This document shows, piece by piece, positions 1-12,100 of a stretch of DNA of 17,998 bases; within the stretch, counting starts at the first letter, position 1; every line of letters begins with the position of its first letter. This stretch comes from Eimeria necatrix (Eukaryota > Apicomplexa > Conoidasida > Eucoccidiorida > Eimeriidae): the NCBI RefSeq assembly GCF_000499385.1, contig NW_013654610.1, positions 1-17,998 on the forward strand, written 5' to 3'. A program made the translations under genes and the position numbers. Below the pieces are notes generated by a model. That model was not told where the DNA came from, made no database searches, and saw only the letters and a program-made list of their open reading frames with translations.

Positions 1-30
1 GAAGTAGCATGGCCGGATTTACTTTGTGGG

Positions 31-77
31 GTTTTTTCAGTACGGGACTCTGCACTCCCGCTTTAAAGGATTCAAAT
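31..77 (+). other. Strong isolated acceptor with possible 37-nt exon
   Basis: The run gttttttcag (31-40) is the best polypyrimidine-AG in the window. No donor follows at 3 nt; the next GT donor is GTGTTT after 37 nt (exon 41-77). The stretch is open in the TAC GGG ACT frame. It lies only 150 bases before the first triplet site, so it may be chance or a longer exon upstream of the series. Confidence 0.2.
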
Positions 78-191
78 GTGTTTGGTGATGTGTTGGTCAT
101 ATTAAATGCATCCTGAAGACTGTAGCTTTAGTTTCAGAGCAGCGTATTTTATAGAAACTGTGCATAGTCTTTGATATACATGAATTCCTAG

Positions 192-194
192 ACG
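192..194 (+). other. Candidate 3-nt exon, ACG (Thr)
   Basis: Acceptor gaattcctag, triplet ACG, donor GTGCGG. It is the first triplet site in the window. The donor departs from GTGCGY at the last base. Confidence 0.35.
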
Positions 195-3100
195 GTGCGG
201 TGACTCACTATCCTGCTGGGAATGTGCAGATTACTGCATAACGATCTGACGAAAGACATTTGCAGAGTATGCTAGCCTGAGCGGGTGGAATGCTCTTCTG
301 TGGAAAGATTCATGCGCAAACCCAGCATTAGGGAAGTTGTTGGGCAATTGCCCTTGCAAATTTCAGCTTTTGCGAAGGCTTGTGCAGAAGAGTAAAAATG
401 GAAACGATGCAGTTTACACGTCATGACCGTGCATATTTTGAACACGAGATCACAGATTGTGGGTTGGACAGATAAAATATGCTTGATTCGGACGGACCCT
501 GTTGCACGTCTTTGAACAGCGCCTCAATCGGAACGTAAACATCAAACATATACAATATTGAGAGAGTTTCTTGCGACGCGGACTGCGAAGAGTACTGTGT
601 ACCTGCTCCATGACAAGGCAGGCCTCACTATCCATAACGAGCCTTGAAGCGTCAAGACAGCATCGAACTGCGCTTGCAACAGGATGTACACGCAGCTCTG
701 TTGGGACTTCAAGGCCAATTTTGGACGCGAGGGCGATTCGAGTCAAATGTGCTGCGGGCTAGGCGGATGCTTTTGGCCTTCTATGCGGGCTTTAAAAAAC
801 AGTAGAGTGATGTGCTGCATCAAGCCAACACATTTATATAAAGTAGACGCTTCCTAGAAAGTGTGTTTGATGAGCACGCTCGTGAGCACCAGTGCTCAGG
901 CGTTCGCCTGTTTTTATGCGTTATGGATGTGAGGTATCGGTGAAAATAGTGGACAGCTTGCAGGGAAAAGCTGCGGCTTGCGTACGCTAAGGCTGTTAAT
1001 GTTTATCCTCCTGATGTCATGTTGGCGGATCGACATATCTAAAAAATAGCTGAATGCCCATGCAATATACGCACAACTATATGCGTGTGCGTGCATTGCC
1101 GTATTCATAAGAGTAGAGCCACATGAAATCTGTTTGTGTGCATATTTTGTTGGGCGTCATGCTGTGCGAAAGCACCAAATTGGAACTGGAGGCCTTCCAG
1201 AAAGTCAGTTGGTTGAGGATACCGCCTACGATTGGAGACGTCTGATTATTGTTGAGCGCCTCTAGGCATTGCGTTCAAAACGATTGAAAGAAGCACCAGA
1301 ATTACTGGGGCAGAAGTGAGCAGCGAAGTGTTTTCGTGTTGGTATCAAATGAGATCAGCGCTGCCAGGAATTCTTGATTTTCGCATTACTGCTGCGTGCC
1401 AAGGTCTAACGGCCGGTAATTTGCTCTTCAAGTAGACTAAAAAGGTTAGACGCTACTGCAGACTTTTCAAGAGATAAACTAGAAAGCAATATACGTCGCC
1501 TTGTCACCCTGTTCCACGCTCCCTCTTGGTGACTTCACGGTTCACAGGAAGTGAGCTGATTGAATGGAAATTCTGGGCTTGCATGCAAGCAAATACTATT
1601 TTGATTGGAAACCAATAGCCCTACAGAGGGAATGCACCCTGCTTTGATTCCTGGAAAGGCGCGGTATGCGTGTAACGCCAGTAGTAGTACCGGCCTGGAA
1701 ACGCATTATTTCTGACTGTTCCCAAAAGAGCCTGATACAACTGTCAAGACAATTTATACTCGTGGGAATTCTTTTAAACAAACATTATATGAAAGAGGCA
1801 CAGATATAGAGCATGATATAGAGGAGCGCCTCAGGATAAGACAACAACTTTCCAGGTGGTGCGCTTAATCAAAGAAGAGCTTTCTGGGATGTTGATTTGA
1901 ACCTTGAACTGGGCAGCTTTGAGTTGGTCGGCTCTTTTAGAGACTCCAAACGTATTTTTCTCGTCTACGTGTTCTTTCACAAGGTTCCCTGGCTAATATG
2001 ACAAAGGCGCGCGATTCCTAGGATTTCAGGGTCATTCAGATTTAATATGAACATGAAAGATATGTACACAAGCCGTTTATGGAACAAAGACAACTTCACA
2101 TTTTAGGAAGTATGTTAGATGAGGATATTGCCAGGGACTCGGACTGGGAGTACTAGTGTGCTTGCTCGCATGTACTTTATGTGAGAGGCCAGTAGCCATA
2201 CGTAGTCAATTCGAGATGCCAACGGTGCAACTACCTCCCTGTGATTCAAACGTTTACACGGCCATTTTAGACAAAGTATGGCGGATGTGACAAAGGAGCT
2301 GGATTTGCAATTGAGTTGCATCGAAGCTCCAAAAGTAACTTGCCAGGATGTCCAAACCCAGCGTAGGCGTCAACGAGCCCCCAGGAAGGCCTGAAATTTC
2401 GGTGCAGCATGGTGTGTGGGAAAGAAACAAAGGCCAAATATCATCTAATCCACCGAGAGTCGACTTAGTCATGCCGCTTTGCCGACTGGGCTACCAGGAG
2501 GTGAGCTGAATATTCACGCTGTCTGGGCTGATGCGCAGATGTGCTATGCGACGTGCGAATAGTGCGCCGAGAAGTTATTGAGTTAACGACACCGGAACTC
2601 GCATCATTCTTCCAAGACGTATACCAGCTTTGTGCGCTCGGCAGATTGGCAGTACTCATGAAGCAAAGGCAAATAACGCAGGTGGTATGTTTGAAGGGCA
2701 TGCTGATGAGAAGGCGGACTCAGTGCTCACCTTCGTCATTTGGGCTGCTGCATTTGTTGCATTCAAGTCGCAAAGTAAGTCACGGAGGCGTTACACAGGC
2801 CGAGAAGATACGTTTTGAGTCAGCGCTGCTACAGAAGCGCCGCTTTTGCAAACTCACCGTCCTTAATGTCCTGGCTGAATCAGTTTGCTCATATACAGGC
2901 TCTCCGCACTACCTGTGCACTGTCGAAAACGGTGCTGTACCTAATTACACAAAATAAGCGATATATGCTTCTGTGAAGGCGTACTTGAACCTGCGATGAG
3001 GCTCGCGTTAGCAAGTGCGTCGGGTTGCTGACACATTCATTTTCCAAAAGCAGATGTTTCAGAAGTGCAAAAATGGCAGACGAGGCAGCTGAGACTCAAA

Positions 3101-6100
3101 TGCTTTTGTTCTTGTCTAGACAGCAGTTTTGTTTGTAGACCGAGTTTTGGACAAAAGCAGCACGTACAAGGTATTGACTTGCATTTGAGGAGCTTGGCTT
3201 TAGCGGGGCAAATTGACATGTTGCGAGCTAAAATTTGACTGAAATGAATTTGTGAAAATTTTTGATGGCAACGAACCTCAACATTTCGTGTGGTGAGAAA
3301 ATCTTCACTGGTTTGTGTAGTATTTTAGAAGTTCTTGAAGTTATCCAGATGACCTGCCTCCTAGAGAGTGCGTTCGTGGTGCAGACTGTCGAGCATAATG
3401 AGTGGCATCTCACAGGTTTGCCATTCGATGACATTAAAGCAGATTACGCCGCTTGAAATCACGCCAGTATTCTGCTGTTGCACATGAATTTCGCATTAGT
3501 TGCGTTTGCGAGGCTGCCAGGATCTGGAGTTCTTGAATTGGAGATGCCACAAGCACCTCTAAAGCGGTCTTGGAAAACAGCATATGCCATGCATGGTTGC
3601 TCTTTGGTCATGGTGAAACCGTTGCGTCTGACTGTTTCAATGTGTGAGGTAGGGTAAAACTGTTCAGTCTCGGTGCTTCAGGGTTAAGCCGAATGAGCTC
3701 CCAGAAGGTGCGTTGAACGCGCTTGCCTTCCCAGGTGTGGCTTCGTAGCGGCGTTACGTACAAAGAAATTTGCTTCTAGACGGCACCAGAAGCGGCGGCA
3801 TCTGCAGCACAAGCTACTACCATGTACCTTACCGTGTATGCATGATTTGCTGTATCATTGCACACAATGTGCTTGAACAGAAGTGCACTGCACGCAACTG
3901 GTGCCCCAGCAGGTTAATCATGCAGAAAGTAGAGGCAGGGCGCCACATTGGGGCACTGATGCCATGCAGCTAGGTGGTTTCTCAGCGAGTAAGCTAAAAA
4001 ATGGTCGGGACAGCAATTGAGCGTATTGTGTCCTGCCTATGGACATCATTTTTGTGGTGCGCTGACAGAAAACCTGGGCAGAAGGCACTTGCTACTGCTG
4101 AACTTTCCTTCACGAAGTTTATTTCTGATGGCGAAGCATAATTAATTGGCCTAGATGCATCGCTAGTTGCTTTCTAGGGATTTTCAGGCTCGCCTTTGTC
4201 TTTGGCAGACCCTTTCCCGAGTCATTGACAGTGTTTCACGTTCTGTGCAGCAGTGCATGCCTCAAAAGCAGTTTTAAATAGTCAAACATTTCATATTACT
4301 CTTGTGGGTAGAATGGGATTGTTTGCAGAGTGTGCGTCAGCGGTGAAGTACACACACTGGAAGTGCGACGAGGGAGCGCGGAGCGCGTGCATTTGACTGC
4401 ACACCATGCAATACACATCCTCAAGGTTCAGCTTCATGTAAAAGATACCAAGCGAAGGTTCCTATCGTGAAGTGCCTAACGTGTGCAGTAACTTTACGAC
4501 GTTTGGGCGCTATGCGTGCTGGATCAAAGGGGAGACGAGTGCCGCAGCATTTTTCAAAGCTTACTTTTGACGCTGGCGTGCTCGTATGTTACTGCTTCGC
4601 AGAATCTGAAGTCAGCGGCAGCTTGCGTAGGGTAGGCAAAAAAAGCTGGTTGCTGCGTCTGCACTCAATCGTTACCACACAGCAAGTGCGTCAGCTGAGT
4701 AGATACCTTAGGATGCGAAATATTAGACCCGTCTCGTGCTCGGTTTTGGTGATATGTGAACTACAGAGCTGTATCGCGTGTCTACTATGCTGTTATGATG
4801 TCTACAAAACGCAAGCTTCCGGGATTGTAGGATTCTGCATGTTGTGCTATATTGAACACCAAATATGCACACATGAAATATTAGAGCCCTGGGACAAAAT
4901 GAAGAGTCTCGCCGGCCACGACTTCTCGCGGAAAATTGGGTTCGTGTGCTGCAAAGCAATAAATTGCGTTGAAACCTGGTAGAAGTGGGAAAGCAAGTGA
5001 TTCACTTGACGCTCCACCACTTGACCACTGACGGTCTGTAGCGCGTGCGTTTGAGTGCACACCATGTAATACACATCGTCAAGGTTTAGCTTCATGTAAA
5101 AGATATGAAACAAAGGTTCCTATCGTGAAATGCTTAACGTATGCCGTAACTTTACGACGTTTGGGCGCTATGCGTGTTGGATGTGCCGCAGCGTTTTCAA
5201 AACTTATTTTTGGCGCTTGCGCGCTCGTGAGAGAGTTCAGAAAGTGCGTTAAGGGATAGCCTGCTGAAGGCGTGGGCAGAGGATGCCATCATACTGTCTT
5301 GTCAACTGACAAGGCCTTTTGTGCAGCAGGAACCCTTCAGTCGGAAGCATGCGCCTGTTGCAATCGAGCAACTGAAAGCTGCTGTGGCAGCGGAAGAGGT
5401 CGCCAGTAGTGATACAATTCTTACACTATTATTTGTTGCTCCTTAGGAACATCCAAATGCAGCGTTACCTACTCTCCGGATGTGTGAACTAGAGGCTGCA
5501 ACGTACCTAAAACATTTTCTGTGCATCACTGAGAGCAATGTGCATCTTGTTGAAAGAGATGGTCCCCAGCATGTGAGTTATATGAGTCGGATGTTGAAAA
5601 TTCTTTCTAACATGCAGCAGTTTCTTGATGTATCTCTCCTTTGCGGAAACTACGGTCTTGCATGTTGTGCTACTTTAAGCACCAAACATTCACACATGAA
5701 ATATTAGAGCCCTGGGACATTATGAAGAGTCTCGCCGGCCACGACTTCTCGCGGAAAATTGGGTTCGTGTGCTGCAAAGCAATAAATTGCGTTGAAACCT
5801 GGTAGGAGTGGGAAAGCAAGTGATTCACATGACGCTTCAACATTTGACCACTGACGGTCTGTAGCGCGTGCGTTTGAGTGCACACCATGCAATACACATC
5901 GTCAAGGTTTAGCTTCATATAAAAGATACCAAGCGAAGGTTCCTATTGTGGAATGCCTAACGTGTGCCGTAATTTTACGACGTTTGGGCGCTGTGCTTGC
6001 TGGATCAAAGGGGAGACGAGTGCCGCAGCATTTTTCAAAGCTTACTTTTGACGCTGGCGTGCTCGTATGTTACTGCTTCGCAGAATCTGAAGTCAGCGGC

Positions 6101-9100
6101 AGCTTGCGTAGGGTAGGCAAAAAAAGCTGGTTGCTGCGTCTGCACTCAATCGTGACCACACAGCAAGTGCGTCAGCTGAGTAGATCCCTTAGGATGCGAA
6201 ATATTAGACCCGTCTCGTGCTCGGTTTTGGTGATATGTGAACTACAGAGCTGTATCGCGTGTCTACCAGGCCGTCATGACGCCTACAAAACGCAAAGGCT
6301 TGGACAAGCTTCCGGGACAGTCGACTTGTTGTTAGCACTGTAAGAAACTGTTTTGCATGTGCTAAATTTTACTGCAGGTCTCATACAGCATATGCAGACC
6401 TAAAACGATTCGACCTTGCTTGAGTGCATGCAGGATTTCAGTAAGGGAGGCATTTTAGAGAGTGAGCGCAAGCGGCTGGGCGACCACGGGCAAAACGCTG
6501 CTGCAGGAATGACAGCATTCTTCAGCACATCCCTGTAGCTCATTCATCATGTTCCTATGCATTTTGTACGTGTGCCCCGTTTAAATGTGGCCGCTGACGC
6601 GTTCCTGAGGAGTGCGAGCCAGGGGTCAAAGCTGATGAATGCGAAAATTTTAGTGTAAAGCAGTCCAGAAGTTTTTAATAAAGAGTGTGCGTGGCATTTA
6701 GACACGATGACGCCCAGCAATGTGGCTGGTTCTGCAGGAAGCTACAAATGCTGCCACGGAAAGTCACGACGCTCGCCTAGGGTTTGGGTTTATAAATACT
6801 CACTAAAGTGTTAAGAGGTCCTTGATGTGGTTTGTAAGACGTCTTTAAAGTGAGCTGTGCATTTGCTGCACTGGCCAGAAAGTCATTCATCGAATGCTGT
6901 TTGTTCCAGCGTGCGGACTGCGGTTTCGTCGGACTGTTTAGGGCCCAGTGCGGACCCTTGGGACTTATTAAGTAGCTGTAGTGATATCGCTGAATGCGGC
7001 TTCAGCAGCATTTCTTAATGGAGAAAACAGTCTGCGAGCTGGGTGCTTGACGAGCATGAATTCTAGGCAAGATGGGTTGCAGCGAGTATGCTTCGTACAG
7101 GGGCCATCTAGGAGGCTGTCCCTCAGCTCCATTAGCGCGTTGTTTTAAAGTGTGTCCAGCAGGCACCAACATGTTTCATGGACACTGTTACTACAGAGTT
7201 CTTTTGCACATTATAGACCAGCATAGGCACGCAAACGTAGCTTCGAGGGGCTTTATAGAGCTAAAAGAAAGAGAACAGTAGCCACCTGGCTGGCACATTA
7301 TATATGTAGTGCCACGCTGGAGATAATTATTGCTTCTTGTTTATCAACCACGTGAAAAAAATTCTGACGAGCCGTATTTTAGCAAGTGTGTCAGATAGAT
7401 TTCCTACAATTAAGACTAGAGGCGCCTTCTCCCTTTGGTAAACGCGTTGACTATGTATTTTTGTGGCATCAGTGCAAAGCTTTGGTAGCTTTGTGCCCAT
7501 GCGATGTTGGCCGAGCCGAATTTGCTTGTGTACACTTCAGGCTTGAGGCTTCGTGGCTTCGGTGCAGTGCACTAGTCCAGGACAGTGCGCCCCTAATTGA
7601 GTTTTTTTGCGGCTAATGGTGTTTAACTGGACAGCGTTCGTATTTAGGACTGTGCGTGCAATTCAGTTAAGATGATCATAAGAGCGTGCGTTGGATGAGC
7701 AGTCTATGAAGGGTGACGATTACGCATGCAGCGGTGCGCCACTGGCTTTGGTTTTGGGAGCCAGTGCAGGCGGCCTTAGATGTGGTTCAGTGTTTGCAAC
7801 ACACTCGCTAAGCTCGCAAGGTTGCTGCAGATGCAACCCGCCGATGCCTAGGGTCTTGTTCTGCAACGATGCACCGTTGACTGTGTCTAGCATCGATTTA
7901 GCCTGGCGTGCCTTGTTGTATCGTGGTGTGCATCCCACTTGAGCAGAAGTCCTTCCAGCTTGTATGTCGACTGATGGTTCTTCGAAGCGAGTGCTGAGAA
8001 CGCAGCTGTATACCACTAGAAGCCATTCGTTCTGGCTTGAACCAAAGCATAGTTTGAATTGCCGTTTTGCGTTGTGCGCTAACAAACTGCTTGTGGCATT
8101 CAAAACTGCCTGAACAAAGACACGCTGCGGTACAGGAGGATGAGGGGTTTCGCGTTGAGCGCTTAGCGTTCGTTGTGCTCAGCCGCAAAAAGACTAAAAG
8201 ATCGCATGCTCAAAGGTAAGTCGAAAAATTGCACAGCAAGTGCGCTGCGCGACATGGCGATCGAAAACATAGACCGAAAACATCCCCACACGTGAATGAA
8301 AGCATCTCGTGGAGGAAAGCAGTTGATTAGCCAACCAGCACATATGAACTGTTACAGACGAATGAAAACTACAAATAAGTGCCCTGCCGCATTTTATTTT
8401 GGCGTACAGCGCTGCTGGCTTGAATCTAGCAGCAACAGATATCACAATGAATTCCAGCAAATAAGCTTTCCTAATTTGCACGATTTTGAGAAAAACTGGG
8501 CTGCAGGATGTGCGTTTTATAAATGGGCCTACACTGTTGTCGACCGAAACTGGGCTATATCTTCATTATTTTGCTTCAGTGAGGCAAGAGCTGACAAACG
8601 TCTTATGCTTCGAACCTTTTACAAATTCTTTGCCCTTGCGCGTCAGGAGGAAGCCATGCCTGCGTTGTGCAGTTGTTACACTTAGAAGAAGGGTTCGATA
8701 TGTCGGAGGTTCCCCTCATGCTCCTAATGCGCTGCCGGCGCTAAGCAGCTGGCTTATCAGCAGTGTGAGTGAAACCAAAAGGCGACGGTCTTAAGGAAGT
8801 GCGTTAAAATGGCAGGCGGCCTTGAATACTGACTAGCAATGAAACCGCGTAATCCTGGAAAACCATCTTGGTCACAGAGTTTGTACTCTGGCATTGACAG
8901 TGCTAGCAATGCTAGCAATGTAAGGCGCAATTTATCCCCATGATATCCACCTTTATAGCATGCAGCAAAGTGCATCGACCACTGCTTGCGAAACGCGACC
9001 GTGGAAACACAAGAATTTGTCGGTAGGAATGTGGACGAAATGCAGTCCTAGCACGGGCTTTAAAAGACTCTACAGCAGGCTGTTGGCGAGCTGAACACGT

Positions 9101-12100
9101 GACTAACTGAAGCTGGACGTGGAGCTAAGACAAGAGTGAACCTTTAGGTGGTGCGTTTGGCTGACCACGCGACCAAGGGGAGCGGTTTTGCCTCAAGCTG
9201 CCAGTTGCTTCCTTCCCTGCAGAGCAGAGGGTTACTTGCTTACGGGGTCTTGCCAAGAAATGCAAGGCGCTTGTGCTTGATCGCCGTAAAATTTCTTGAA
9301 AAGAACTTCGTCATGAGCGGAACGTGCATTTCTAAGCATGACTAGACAAACTACAACTGCTGCAACCTTTGTGTTCGGCAAATATTCCAGGCAGGGAAGC
9401 TACTTGCAAATTTATACAGTTGTGGGGGCTTGTATGCGCCAAACAAACTCCACGTGGATCGAGAGTGAACCTTGAATGCGATTTTCCAGGCAGTAGGTTG
9501 AGTTGCGATCACAGAAAGTGTAAACATGAAATGCTATTCCGTGCGCTTGTAAGCTGTTTTTGTGCAATGGCCTAAGAGTGTTTTCATACAGCTATTTCAA
9601 CCGGTGTATGAGAGTTCACCATGCGCCTGTCGTAACAACGTACTGTTTAGCGTATTCCCAGAGGAATCCAGAAACACGTGCTGCTGCATAGAAAGTGCCT
9701 ATGGTGCATTTGCAACAGAATCTGTCATGCCTTCGCGTTGACGTACTTCTGTGCAGATAGTGCGTCACATGCGTAGCCTGTCTAAGGGTTGAGCCGTTGC
9801 TTTCGACTGTCGCTTTTGTGGGGCATGAGTGGATGAGGTTCTGCATTGTGGCGTGGGCATTTATTTCAATATAATTCAACTGCGATTCCCCACGTGCATG
9901 CTTTTAAGAAGACCAGAACAGTTGCAAGTGGCATCAGTCAGCCTCGTGGACCCTGTGAGAGTTCACAAAACTTACTGAGGTCTTGGCAATGCGTGACAAA
10001 ACAGCTAGGCCTTGTTGCAGCAGTCCGCGCATACAAAAGGAGAAAGCCAAATTGCCGTATCTGGACTGGATGCTTGCAAACAATTGAGACGCGGGTCTCC
10101 AGGAAGTGCGTTCGACAGGAGCTGCATCAAAGTTGATGGTGGCGTTTCGTTGGATGCTGACTTCGCTACGCAAAAGAAGCGCCAGTAGATGACATGTGAT
10201 TAAAGCTTGCAACGGAAACTCTCGAAATGCTCCGGGCATCGTCCGTTAATTTGGCTGTGACCCAGAGGAAACAGTGCACTTTATTGAAACGATCAAGGCC
10301 TACTGCGCATGGTAAGTTTAGGGCATAAACTCCAGAGCTTAGGGCGTCCGGTTTAGGGCTCACCTCGTGGAATGTGGTACACAATTTAGTTGTCGCTTGA
10401 TTACGTCTTGCAGGGCATTCATAAAGATCGGTTGACCCACGCGGCACGGAGCGTTTCTACGCATGAGATGGATCCCAGAAAGTGCGCTAAATGATTTTCA
10501 TGCTGAGGATGCCAGCTGGCAATGCAGCTGTTTGCTGCTTGAATGCGAGTTGAGTAAAGATGGGTCACTTGACTCAGGATTTTGCGTTTCTCATTGTGCA
10601 AGCCACGATTGGATATGTAGAGGTCTCAACTTTGATCACAGGGCGAAGCGCCTTGGATATCGGCGAGTAAAACCTTCCGAATTTTTCATTGAATAAAGTG
10701 CACCCACAGCATCTCACTTGAGTAAGTTTTTGGGACTCTGGGACAAGCTTCTTCGTCGATGACATGAATTCTGTGAAGGAGGTAATGCTCTAAGAGAGTG
10801 TGTTGGATAAACAGCGTACTATTGATACTGAAAGACCGTGCAAGCGTGTTTTGTGCATCGAAAACTGCGAATTGACTCGCCATGCTCCATCTAATGACAA
10901 ACGTAGAGATGCATACTGCTCCTGCGTCGTTGGCCTGAGATATTTCCAGCCCATAAGGCCGGCGCCAAAAGGCGCTTCACGCGGCTAGAAGGGTGCTCAG
11001 GCCTGGCGTGGTCGTCGAACAGGTCCTTTACAAAAGTTTACCGTGGGTGTTGGAGCTTTCCTGAATAGGTGGAAGTGTTTTTGGTGTAATGGAGGCTGTT
11101 AACGTTGCTGAGACGGGGATACTCACAGGAGGTGCGTAGAGCTTGTTGGCTTTGCAGAATGCAAAGCTTGGGACGGCTGATTGTGGCATGATACGGGTAA
11201 AGGTAGATAATCATTATGCCGAAACCTGCATTGAATGACACAGAGCTCCAACTGTCGTTTCCTCGCAAGAAAGGTGACTGGTACACAACATGTGCTTTGC
11301 GGGTTTGCTAGGCCAATTCACGATGCCGTTTGAATTATTGACAGTTTCGCCTTCGAGTTCCAAATTCAATGCAGTGTAGTCTTAGGGGGAGCCAATTGTT
11401 GCATAAATAAGCACGTTACTTTGATAATAACTTAATCTCAGAACGTGCGCTCTAAAACAAAACCGCGGTTTCTTGTCATTACGTTTAAGCCTTCCAATTA
11501 GTTTTACGAAACTTGCACGAAGCGTGAACAAGCAAACAAACCCTTGATATCGCAATGTGCAAGACAGGCAGCTGCTAGCTGTTTCGAAACAAGCCTTTGC
11601 AAGAAGCCAAATAGAGTGTCGTACTATAGAGAGCCGACGAGGTGCTGGAGGATGATTGGACAAAATGTTGCTTAACTGGTACCTTCGCGTAGGATTGAAC
11701 AGTTGGCGAACGTACTCCACAACAGAACATGCACACAAGTATGTCTTTGAAACCTCAGCGTATCAAATAGATTTTGTACGAACAGCTTTTCAACGACAAG
11801 AGTCTCCTGCTGCATAGAAGCGAGACACACGCGATCTTCAGAGAGTTCGCCAAGATCTACAGATATATCGTCAAAATTGATTGCATGCTGCACTCCTGAA
11901 ACTGCCCTTCCACCTTATTTGCCGTGTTAAATTATCCAATTGTGCATCTTAAGGGGAGCTGCCATATGGAAATATCGAATGTGTCCATTGCAGTGACAAT
12001 AAAACAATACGTTTTGCGCGTAGATACATGAAAGCAGGCTACTGCGCTTTGTCTTGGCAATACGGGTACCTGAGCAGGCCATTTCCACATTTCAGCAGAG

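Larger units (their letters stand above)
5042..5864. repeat. Tandem duplication, copy B, with a different middle
   Basis: Copy B matches copy A at its left (about 5042-5228, with a 14-nt deletion near 5184 and a 1-nt deletion shortly after) and at its right (about 5656-5864). The middle (about 5229-5655) is not recognisably related to A or C and carries its own AAA (5241) and CAT (5570) sites. Either the middle was replaced, or A and C derive from a different ancestor. Confidence 0.8.
5865..6318. repeat. Tandem duplication, copy C (truncated)
   Basis: It is nearly identical to copy A up to about 6270, then diverges with an insertion of about a dozen bases. The match ends around cttccggga near 6318. 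It retains the CGC (5865) and CAA (6164) sites. Confidence 0.85.

Noticed and set aside
2628..2631. CTTT between ccag and GTGCGC (4 nt)
   Set aside because: It is out of phase and close to the GTG site at 2682; 7581-7584 (GACA/GTGCGC) is a similar case.
3161..3163. CAC between gcag and GTACAA
   Set aside because: The donor is poor beyond GTA, and the site falls midway between two strong sites.
3926..3928. AAA between gcag and GTAGAG
   Set aside because: It is 60 bases before the better CGA/GTAAGC site, so probably chance.
4467..4982. 171-codon ATG frame on the + strand, with a shorter related frame at 5948-6343
   Set aside because: The two frames are related only because they lie in the tandem duplication. 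Differences between copies are mostly amino-acid changing, copy B disrupts the frame with a 14-nt deletion, and the product resembles no known family.
4994..4996. CAA between AAAG and GTGATT (and its copy at 5817-5819)
   Set aside because: Weak AAG acceptor and weak donor, and only 48 bases from the much better CGC site; it breaks the spacing.
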